Below are positions 40,001 to 52,000 of a DNA stretch of 64,000 bases, one piece after another. The first letter of the stretch is position 1; each line of letters begins with the position of its first letter. The notes under the pieces are model-generated. The model worked only from the letters and a program-made list of their open reading frames with translations, ran no database searches and was not told the origin of the DNA. The stretch spans positions 53,597 through 117,596 of the forward strand of contig JADHZB010001540.1 of NCBI GenBank assembly GCA_015657535.1. Reading direction: 5' to 3'. Source of the stretch: Nephromyces sp. MM_2019 (taxonomy: Eukaryota > Apicomplexa > Aconoidasida > Nephromycida). The position numbers and the translations under genes are program-made.

Positions 40001-43000
40001 GGTGTGTTGGGTTGTGTGTTGGGCTAGGAATTTGGACTGAGTATGGTGAAAAAGCAGTATTTTATCAATTTTTAGTTAGGGTCGCTTAAAAATGGCTTTT
40101 TTATACACTCTTTGATCTGCTTAAAAATTTTGTTTTGCGCTAGAAAATTTTTTAATTTGTCCTTAAATTGGCTGCTTGTGGTATAATAGTTTGTGGAAAA
40201 GACACTTGCTCAAGATAAAATACTTTATCATAAACATTCAAAATATTTTCTTAAAAACGAAATGTAATAGTGATGAAAGTGCTGTTTGAAACTTGATGGA
40301 AAGGGATAAATTGTGGCAAAAAAGTGAAATTTTTCAGCCATGCTTTGGGAAATGGTAAAAAATCAAATTAAAATAGGTGGTTTTTCTAGTAATTTGTTTG
40401 AAAAAGGCCAAAATATTGGTATCCTCATTACTCATATTTTTGCATATAATAAAAGGAGAAAAAGTGGGAAACAAGAAGGAAAAATAAGCATTTTCTTTAT
40501 ACCTATTGTAAATCTTCGGAATTCTAAAAATTTGAAGATTTCATTTCTTTCGCTCGAAGTCTTAATGAGATGTTGAACTCCAGAAAATTCATAGCCATAG
40601 GTATATTCCGAGCAAAAGCATCTGACTAAGCATATTCCTGTTTCATTGTAGTAACGAAGTTGCCGGAGCCAATTATATTTTATCGCTCTGGGTTGCTTCT
40701 TCTCAAGCAAATATTGTGCCACAGAGTGTGCATAAAATAAATTCAAGCAAAAGATTCCAGCGTGCGCTTTAGTATACTCCTCCTCTAGGCTTTTTTTTTT
40801 TTCCTAAAGCAAAAAATGCCTTCAAAATAATGCATTGATCTCAGCAGTCTTAATGCACACTTGGTATTATATTTACGTAAAAAAATTTGATCATTTTTGC
40901 AGCCTTTGAAATCAATCTAAAGTTGAAAGTTGTAATAAAATAAATGCTTTAACAATAATATTTATTATAGGTCTATTTAAAACCTAAAACTAATCCGCGC
41001 AAGTATGATTAAGAAGTTTTTTTTAAGGAATCTTCAGTCAAAAAAGCAATAAGCTTTGCTTTTGCCATACAAAAACGTGACAAAGATTTCAAAATTGTGT
41101 GTGAAAGGAGAAATAACTGAATTTTATAGGCGAAAGTTCAAAAATATTGCTTTTTTATGCTTTTAAATGCAAATTTTTTATAGCAAACCTCTAAAAGCAA
41201 AAAGTACTTCTTTAAAGTAGAATCCTGTATGTGCTTTTCCATTTCAGCAGTCCATTGAATCATAAAGGCAATGTAAATGGCTTGCATACAAAATTTTTCT
41301 TTTTTTAAAAGATAAAAGGAGGTCCAAGGAAGTTTTAGCAGAGCGCTGATTTCGGCTTTTAATGAGGTTTCTATTTCTAGTTCCAGCGCCTTTGCCCACT
41401 TAACTATCGTGATATTTTGTAAATTTACTGGTTTAGACAACTCTAGACTATTGCCTGAGAATAAAAAAGCTTCAAAAAGTTTTTGTTTTTAAAAAGGCCT
41501 TGTTAGCTTATTAAACGTTTTTACCCAACACTTTGGCAAAAAACAGCTTTAAATAATGTGTGTGAAGGGGATTTTTGTGTGCTTATGTGGCTGGTGTGTG
41601 TGTTGGTTGGATGCGTGTGTTTGTGTTGCTTGAGTGTATTTGTGAGGCTTCTTCCGCTTGCATGGTATTAATTTGCCGCGTGTGCGAGGCTTCTTCCGCT
41701 TATGTAGTGTTAATTTGCCATGCTTGTCTATGCTATTTGAGTTTTCCTCGAGTTTTACTTACGCGCGTGTGCGTAAATTAAAACTTATAAAGGGTAAATA
41801 AGTTAATATTATCTAAAACCAGTGGAATAGTTTTCAAAAAATTTTATACGAGCTTTTCAAAAAAACTTTTTATAATGCAGAAAAACATAAAAATTAATGT
41901 TTTATTATCCCAAAATATATAGGAAGCAGTCAAACCAAACTTTTAGCCATTTATCGCTTTCGAGCCATTTGTTATATTAAGAAGCCTAGAAAAATTTGCT
42001 AAAAACTTGAATTTACCATCTTCAGAAAAGATTTCTTTTATTTGCTTCATTTCGTTGTAAGAAATCTTGAAAATTCCAGGAAAAAGCCTTTGAATGCAGA
42101 TTAATTCTTTGGAGCTTTGCTCATAAAAGACCCAGTACTTCAAAATCTTATTTTCTTCCAGAAAATACAGTCTAGGGCAAATACGCCTTACTTTTTCGAA
42201 AAATGGGTTTATTTCTTCGATAAAAAGCTCTATTGTTTTGGTTAAGCCTATAGCTTTTTCAGTCAGATAAAAATAATCAAAAAATCTATCAATTTGAGGC
42301 ACGCTAACAGCTTGTTTCATCAGATGTTGCCACTGCTGTTCTATGCTTTTAAACCTGAGTATATTTGCAAGGCATTAAAAAAGTTGTTTGTGAGTAAAGA
42401 ACTGGCAAATGTTTTCCTTTGTAACAATGGAACATACTCGCTGTGTCTAAGGCATATTTTTGAGGAATTTTTAGGGCATAGCTTCAAAGTAAACTTTCCC
42501 ACAATTTTTCCAAAAATTAAAGCCTAGAAACTCACTTTTCTATCCAAGATTCCATAAAATAGCCAGTGTCTAGATTTTCAGTAAGCCTCTTCAACCTTTT
42601 GAAGAGCTTGAGCAATTTTTGCCAACATATTGTAGTGGAATTCACCTGTGAAAGAGCTTAATCTATTTTTTAATACCTTTTTATGGTTTGAAATTGCTAA
42701 CTTTTACCTGTTCAAGCCTCCGTTGAAAATTTTCAATTTCGAAGTTTTTTGAATTTTTTTTTAGCTGTTTAGATTTTCTTATTAATTTGTGTATTTTAAT
42801 TTGGTTTTCTTCCGAAAGTTCAAATTTGCTATTGTCTGCCTCATTTTCAGAAAATTTAATAACAAAATTGATGCTTTTAAACTCCTGCTTCAGTTTTCTA
42901 AATTCCTGTAAAAGAAATTTTGGAATTTTTTTCATATCGAGAAAAAAATTTTTTGCGAGAAAAAAGTGTATTAATTTCCTAATTAAATTCCTTTTTAAGT

Positions 43001-46000
43001 TTTGAATGCAATAATTCATCAGAATCTCTCTAATTTTTGAAATTTTCTTGGAAACAAATATCATGAAATATCTAAAAAAATACTCGAATTTAACAAAAAT
43101 TGAAAAAAAATTCTTCATTGGAGCGAATTTTAAAACACAAAAAACAACTTTACTTGTAAAAAGGTATATTCTATTCTTGCTTGTGTAGCAAGTGCTTTTA
43201 TCTCGCTATAAAAGTTTCTGAGACAAAGCTCTTGCAATTCTTGCATTTGCATATCCAAAAAATTTTGCACGATTGGTTTTCCAAGGATTTTTGTTAGCTG
43301 GATATGAAAAAACACAATTTTGTGATAATTTCATTTTCTCTTCTTTTTAAAAATATGCCAAATTAAAGCGGTTTTTTGAAAAACTTTTTATGTTATTAAG
43401 GAGAGAAGGAGAATAAAATTAAAGACAATTGGCTGGAGATTAGAATAAAGTTGTGATAAAAAATGCAATTAAAGCAAAAATTGTAGTTTTTCTTTGCGAT
43501 TTTTTTATAAAAATAAAAAAAAACTCGAATTATGTTGAAGATGATTTTGCGACAAAAATTTTTTTGTTTTTTTATAGAATATATTATAAATATTTATCTA
43601 AAAATATCTAAAGATGATAAAAGGGCAGTCATCAAATTTGAAGCAGAAATATACGGAAGCTCAGCCTTTGAATCTAAAATTTAATTACAATTCTCCTATT
43701 TTGCATTAGAGTACAGAAAAATGAAAAAAAAGGGTTAAATTTGATAGAATTAGGAGGAAAATATTTACAATTTTCTGTTGATCGTAAAGGAATTTTGTGT
43801 TTTGTTATTAATAGAATAGCAATTGAAGTCGGCAAGCTGCTTTAATTTTTGGTAGTAAAAATGCCAAAATATTAGTGTGTATGCGTGTGTGTTACTCAGG
43901 CAATAAAGAGGATTTTGAAGATTTAAGACTCCACACAAGCAGTATATACCTTTTCTTGGTGTGCTCTTTGAAAATTTGCTTTAATTAATATTTTATATAC
44001 ATTAAAACTATCATTTAAGTCTAAGAATTGTGTTTGCCAGATATTTGCCAAAGCCTCGAGATCATCAAGACGCCGAAGATTAAATTCTGCTGCAGCTTCC
44101 TTTAGCTTTTTTATACGAATCAATACCTGATTTATATATGTGTGAAAGTTATATGACATAATGGTGTTTTTGAGAGATATCTTCAAGTGTAGGTGAAATT
44201 GAAAGTTTGAGGTAAAAAATGCATTTAAAGGCATTTTTTTTCCTTAATTTTTCTATCTTTTTCCTTCAATTTAACTATTTTTTTTAAAATCAGCTAATTT
44301 TTGGCTTTTTTTGTAACTTTGTCATCACCTTCGCTTGAAAATCTTCATTGTAGAAAGCTTTTAGGGTTATATTCTTTATGGTTTCTTTAATTTCATAGCA
44401 AGCATTGACTCCTTCCCAGAGCTTTGCGTATGGTTGAAATTCCTAAAAACAAAATAAGAAAATTATTATTAGAATTAATTTTCATTGAAGCACCAATCTT
44501 GTGGCAAATTACCTTGAATAATTCAGGAAAAGGTGAATTTTTCGTCGCTACTGTTAGTCCAATCAGCGATTCTTTTGCCAGTAAGCTTTCATACTTTCTT
44601 TTAGCTAATGAGATCTTGTTTTCTATTATTTGAGCCTTGGCATAAGCTTCCTTATATACTTCAAAAGTGTTGAAATTTTTCAATTCCTTCAGCTCTTGAT
44701 TAATATCTTTTAAGTAATTTTCGTGCTGCATCTGCAGATTTATTTTTTATTTCAAAATATAAAAAAAGTGTATGATTGACGTGCAAAAATCTACAATAAG
44801 CTCAATCAAGACAACTTTTCTGTTTGAAAATCGCCACACACACTGCAAATTAAGCTTTTCTCAATCTCTTTTTGCTGTTTTCTTCATGAAAATTGCCACA
44901 CACCTGAAAGCACCAAATAATTTATACTTTTTGATACATTACAATTTACTTTTTTTTTGTTGAGCTTTCCATGAAAACCTTTTATAATTTCTTCACTTTC
45001 TAAAACAGGAGAATCCAAAACAGCAAATTGCTGCTTCTTGCGCCGTTGAGTTTGTAAATAAATTGTTAAGTGCGTGAAGCTAATCTGAAGAAATTTTAGA
45101 GTAATTAAAAAAGTTCTGTAGTAAAAAAATTGAATTTTCACTGTAAAAACCATGAAAAAAAAATTTCTTTTTACTCCAAAAGCAGAGGGATTTCAGTGTG
45201 CGTAAAATAATTTGCAGAAAAAACTATTTTTTGCATAATTTTCGTATAGAAGCCAATATATCAATTTAAAGGTTTTTTTATAAGAAAACATACTTTAAAA
45301 TACAAAGTATTTAATAGGTGGTAAGTATCCTGCAAAAGCTGCATGGTTTTTTCTTGTGCGTCTTTTGATTTTTCTAGCATTTTTCTTAAACGTAGAACTT
45401 CTTGAATTTCTTTAAAAGTCCGTGGTTCTCCACTAAGGGAAAACAGATTTTTGTTATATATATCCAACTGGCTTGCTGCAGTTACTTTAAACCTAAAAGA
45501 ATTTGCAGTTTTTTAGTTTTTAGACCAAGCAGCTATATTATAAAGCATTAACCAATTTTATATCTGCAGAAAAAGAAAAATAAAATTTATTTGCTCTCAA
45601 TAAAGCTATTTTTCCTCCTAAGTTTTTGTTTTCTCTTAATAAGGCATTTCTTAAAGCCAAGTTTTTACATTTTAATTGAAAATGATAACAAAAAATGTAA
45701 ATCATTTACTAAAAATCAAAAAATTTGTGGCATTAAATAGAAAAAAAAAAATTTTATCTTAAAAAAGACAAAATTTCACGCCTTCTTTCATCAAATTTTA
45801 TCCCTAGAGTATACGCTTCATATACCATTCAAGAAGTGGGGTTCCTATCTTTGTTTTATAAGCCTTTAAATATAGAATGTAGTGTTTTTTAATCCACTTG
45901 CAGCTTATTTTGAAGATTCCCATGTGATAAGAGTCCAGAATATTGTTATTGATATTTTCCTCAATCTTTTCATGAAGATGCAATTTAAAAAAAAAAATTT

Positions 46001-49000
46001 TATAAGTACTAATTTCGAGACTTTTTTCAATCACAAGCTAAGCATTAAGGGAATTGCAATTAAAACCTCTTTTTTTAAAAATATAAGAGCAAAGGATTTG
46101 CTTTAAAAAAGAAAAATATAATATATAAAACTACTCACACACACGCCAAACAAAAAAGTTCAAAATGCAAGCTACTTCTTCAAAAATAATTTCAGCTTCT
46201 TCAATAATTCATTTTTTTGCCTTTTTTAAAAAGCATTGCAGCTTTTACATGCTGCACGTTGCAATATCGTTTCCAAAATAGCATAATTTGAGTATCTAAA
46301 TCATCATAATATTAAAAACATCTTATTAATTGGTCTGCAGTGTGTATTTACCGTATTGATTTTGGAAATTTTATTTTTAATGCTTTCAGCGCTGTAAAAT
46401 GCCCTGTCTCCTTCTCTGACAAAAAATTCCTCATTTGAGTCGCACTCTGTGCTAATTATCGAATTATAATTTTCTACGTTTTGTCTTATAGTATTTATAT
46501 AATTTGAATAGTTTTTTAATGCTTTGGACAATAAGTCTTCAAAATTCTGCAAAAAAAAATTCAGGGACAATTTTAAAGTGTTAAATAAAAAACATAAAAA
46601 TCAGGAAATTCTTATAAAAAAAATCATAAAAATTCAGTAAATTTTTGATGAAGATAAAAACTTTATTTTTTTTTGTAAAGCAAAATTTGCCTGTGTGCTC
46701 TCTGTTAATTTCTCCATATCCAGCTCTATTTTGGACGTTGAAAAGGGTTTTTTGCCACGCTCATTTAGATATGACGGATTGGGCATTCTGCATACTGAGT
46801 AAATCCTAAAAGATGTGTTTTAGTAATGAAAATTATAAAAACGATGGGTTTTAAATTTGTTTAGTAAAGAAGGATAATTGTTGCGAATTCGAAAAAAAAA
46901 AATTTTTTTTTTTTTCTTTTTTGTTTCTGCTTTTTAATCATATTTTTTATCATCTTCTTCTTCATCCTCCTCATCATCTTCACCTTTCCATCTTCTTCTT
47001 CTTCTTCAGCTTTGCTTTTCGCTGTTCCACTTTTCTTTTAATAAAATCATAGGCACCCGGTCTCAAACCTCTATCAAACCCAAAATTAAGAAAATTTCGA
47101 GTTTAATTTTCTTCAATAAATTTACCAGGATTTTGGTAATCCAGCCAGGTAATCAATTACTATAGTAAGCTCAGGGTTACAAATAATCGCCTTGCTATTT
47201 ACGTCTGTTATTATTTCAATGACAATATAAGGTATATAATATGCTGAGTCATTGGCTGAAAAGTTTATGTTAGCTTCCAGTTTGTAAGGCTGTGACGCCA
47301 GATCAGAATCTTTAAATATAAAATTTTCTGAGCTTATAAACATGGCATAGTCCTTAATTGAGCTTAGGACCATTTGGCTGAAGAGCACAAAATTAATCCT
47401 TTTTTAATGGTTCTTTAATTTTTAAAAGCACTCAATATAAATTTTTTATGAGCTTTAATCTTGAAGTTTATTGAAAAACATATGAATCTATGAAATTGGG
47501 GAAAATCTTGATTTCTTTTGCAAAAAAAAAGCATTGCTTAAAACCTTAAAGATGCTTCGATTTTTAGCGCCAAAAATCGGAGAAATTTTTTTTCAATTTC
47601 TGAATCCTTCAGCTGTTTTTTCTCTGAAACTTGTTTTTTCTTCAATGAATAAACCGAGAAAAATTGTTGCAATAAGCGTTTAAGTTTTTCTAGCACCTCT
47701 ATAGAAATAAATTCCTGAATCTAAGAAACAAAGAGTAATTTTTTGAAGGTTTAAGAGGTTTTTTTTTTTCTTGAAAAAAAACTGCGTTGAACCTCAAAAA
47801 AAACTAACCTCAAAGTTCTTTTCGTGAACCTTTTGCTTGTAGATTTCAAACACTTGCCCCTAAATTTAAAATGAAATTAAATATAAAGTTCAAAAAAGGC
47901 TTTTATTTTTACAATTAACATTTTTTAGAGTTCAAATTTTTCCAAAAAAAAATTCAACCTGTGAATTTTCCATTTCAAACACAAATTTGGTGTTTTCTAT
48001 TATTCTGCAGGCTTCAATAAGACTATTTAAAAGCTCTACTAAAGTAAAATTATTGTAAAAACAATTTATCTTCATCCTTGTGCTTGAAAGCACGCCAGGG
48101 ATTTTTAATTCTCTGTAAAAACAAGATTAAGAATGCAGTCAGAAGAAAATACTGAATATAATTTTAGGCTAGAAGCAGTTTTTTTTAATTTTCTGTTTTA
48201 AACTTTAATAAAGCCCGTTATTATAGTATATTAAACATCAATAATAAGATAATCAAGGTACCTTCTGGCATCAGTCTGTCGCAGCCTTTGATAAGCTGGA
48301 GAATAGCTTTTAGATAGCAATGAGTCGTCATTTTCTGACAAAAAAACCCTTGGTTGAGCGTAGAAACACGCTTGCTCCAAATATTCTTTAATTGTGAGCC
48401 TGAGGGGATGATTGTGGGACAAGGAATTGCTTTCCGGAAACTTTATTTTGTGCTGAAAAGTGATTTTAGTAGGTTGAAATTTTTTTTTAATATTTTGCCT
48501 TTAAGATTTTCCTTCAACCTTGCCATTATTACCTTTCTGCCAATTCTGAAGCACCCGCTAGTATTTTTTTTGGATCGAAAATAGATGGGTCAATAAAATT
48601 CATATTTGCTTTGAGTTGATCCAGTCTTTTCACCAGAGAATCCACTAAAAAATCAATTTATTTTACTCCATTTAGCTGCTAAAGATTTTTGTTTCAGCAT
48701 CTAATGTAGTGTATATTCTTCCATCCAAATGAAATTTTAAATTGCTGCTCATATATTGATTATTATATAGCTTGGAAAGGAAAAACTGACATAAGAAAAT
48801 CACAAATACCATTTATGCCTTCAAGCTTAAAATGGCCAAGAGGTGCACAAAAAATTTTAAAGGACTCCAGCGTTTGCTTTTCCATGAGATTCCTATGGGA
48901 AAAAATTAAAAACTGAAATTTTTAACTAAACGAAATTACAGCTCTAATTCAAGCCTTTGCGCTTAGTGAAGCTTTTTTTTGTGGTAAACTCAAGAAAACT

Positions 49001-52000
49001 TCTCTTTATTTTTTTCTCAACTTTTCTTAATGTATTTACCTATAATAATCTGCAAACAATAGCCTCCGTACAAAGTATGAAACTTCCTCATTCTGCATTT
49101 AACAGAGATCAAATATATCGTAGATTTTTTGTTTTCCAGGTTTTTTTTAAAATAATTCGTATAGCTGATATAGCAAATTTTCACAATTTTTACCTGTATA
49201 TAAATCTTGATGGGATGCTGGTATTCTTCTGTTAGGTTATTTAGCCATTTTACTCGGTACTTGTTGGAGGAGCTTTCGTATCCGTAGATCAAGCAATCTG
49301 AAAGTTGTATCTTTGAGCTTTTAGTTCTGTTTTCTTGGAAGCCCTTGAAAAAAATTGTATCGAGAAGAACTTGTTTCGATTTTTTTTGTGAGTAAAAGGT
49401 CTGCAACTCACATGTTTTATCATAATCTTTAGAGTTTATGTATGAAAATTTCTTCAAAAATTATCGGGTTGCTTCCCATCAAATCCAAATATTACTTGTT
49501 TAAATATGAAAAGTACACTTAATTGTTACGATTTTCAAATGCTTTTTGAACTTTAAAAATCCAAGCAGGTGCTCTGAAATTCCGATTTTGTGGCACCTGA
49601 CTTTCAAAAAGCATTATTTTTTCCCCGCATAAGCTTGATTCGAAAGCTAACAGGATTTAGGCATTTCTAAGCATGAAAGTATTTATAGGCTTATGTTAGA
49701 AATGAAATCCGGGATGTCAAGAGCATTGCCTATTTTACATCTTTATTGATAAAACAAAAATGTGTTACTTGAATACAATAGTATCGCAGTTCTTTTCCAG
49801 CTTTTATAATTTCATACTTTACACTAAACTTTACGTTAAAAGCAGTCTTAAAATTTAAGCGCTTCACCACAAAGCTAACAAGCAAAGCTTTGGTGGAAAT
49901 ATATTGCAAAAAATCAGTTTTTTCTTTTCATACACCTTCAGAGTGTCAATATTGCAATGATTAATATAAGGTGAACCACTCCCAGCTAACTTTTGCTAGT
50001 ATTGGATGATAGCCGGAATCTGAGCTACACAAATTGATATACTTTTCAGGATTTTTTTTCTCGGACGCTGCGTAGTCAAACTTTTCTAGCGATAACCTAT
50101 AGGCAAAAGCTTCAAGGACATGATACTACAACCACCGAATTGGCACAAAAAATATTCGTGGTTGGTCACAGTAATTCATATGAAGGCAGGCAGGAGCGTG
50201 TGTAGCATAAGTATGAAGCAAGCTTTAAGATAAGCGGTAGCAACTTTGTCCAGATATGGTTGTGAACAGGGGATCTAATACTAGAATTAGTGCCATAATG
50301 ATAGTTATCTTCTTTATGTTTGCCTATAATTAAATCCTCGCGAGCTGCGATATTTGTGAATAATATAAGTTGAGTTATAAATTTTCTGATAGTAGTTTTA
50401 AATTTCATTCTTTCATTGCAGTTCACAATCCTATTAAAAGCTTTTTGCCTCATCCTTTAGCTCTCCCAGGAACAAAGTGTAAGGTTTATTGCTAGCTTAC
50501 AAAGTCAAGCAACTGCCTTCTGTATGCTGCCTCCTTTCATAACAGTACTTGCTATCATCAATCCTGAAACTAAAGCCTAGATTAGGCTTGCGTGATAATT
50601 GCTTGACTGCATAGCCTCTTATCAAATCATTAAAATCGATTTTTGTAGGAGCTATAATCTAAAGCCAATCCAATCTACGAAGACTTAACGATATACCTTT
50701 AGGATACTAAATTTTTTTGTCATATTCTTTTATTTTCTTATTATGTTTTTGCATGTTCAACGAAACAGCCTATTTTTTATTTTATTATCATCCTATATCA
50801 CAGCAGATTATGCCAATTTTTTGACCACTGATCGATTTACGGCAGAAGGATTTCAGACTATTTTAGTAATTAATTTACTACAATTTTTAGTAAATTTTTT
50901 CATATAATCTCAAATATTTAAAAAATGATTTCGCAGCTGATCAAAATATAAATCAAATTTTTTATGAAACAGGGCCTATTTTTTGGTCGACTTATTTTAT
51001 GGCATGCTTAATTAACCAGTGTATTTCGTGATTGAATATGTTAGTCCAAATTGGAGTGGATTTTCTTAGTAATCCTATGATTCCTTCCGAAGAATGAGGC
51101 AAACTCTTCTCATCTGAAGTTCCTTTGGTGGAACCTTTACTATCAGCTGTCTTTTTACAGCTTTTTGGCTGGACTACTGTCACTGGAATTGAATGAGAAA
51201 CTCCATCGTTAGAACTCCCTTGAAAACCGGCAAAAATATTTCAACAAGTTTTTTTAGTATTTTCCTTTTTGTAAGTATCATTTTTAAACATCAAATAGGT
51301 GGCATAAACAAGAGTTTCTTGTTCTGCTAAGGGCATAATTGAGCAGAAATGGCTTCTAAAGAAGCAGCCAAATTTTTTTTATTGATTTTTTTCACTACGA
51401 CTCTATAAAGGGATTGGTTATGCTCACAAAAAAAAATCAGTAGAAAAGGAAAATATGATTAGAAGTTTCAGCTAGTAACTATGCTTGCGTAACCCTTGCA
51501 ATTTAGGCTAATTCAGGCATCAAAAACGCTTTATTGAAACTCGCGAGAAACCGATCAATATAGGTTAAGCTTGATCAACAAAAACTGAGTGAAACTATCA
51601 GATCGAGGCTGGTCTATTTGCTATTGCAAGTTTTACGACAGATTTTCAGAATACGCTTAAACTCTAGGATATTGCGCTCTTGCTCACGATGTGGGCAATA
51701 TAAAGAAAAATCTTATTTTCAATACCCAAGTAACAAGGCAGTTTTGAAACAAATTAAAAACTTTATTTCCTACTGTAACTAATAACAAGATGCAAAGCAA
51801 ATAATGAAATAATGCCTAGAGGAGCTTGTGATAGCTCTAGGATATTGCTAGGTAGCCTACATCTCAGCATTTCCGTGCTTCCATATAGGACTCCTTGTTG
51901 GAAACGTGATGGAGATACCAAGCCGTGCTGAATGGATAATAAGGCGAGGTTTCAGAACATGATAAAGAAAGTGCAATACAACTAATTTTAATTTAAAATA

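Noticed and set aside
39801..40089. Three long Cys/Val/Gly-rich plus-strand open frames
   Set aside because: These are translations of the 12-bp minisatellite in all three frames, inside a dynein intron.
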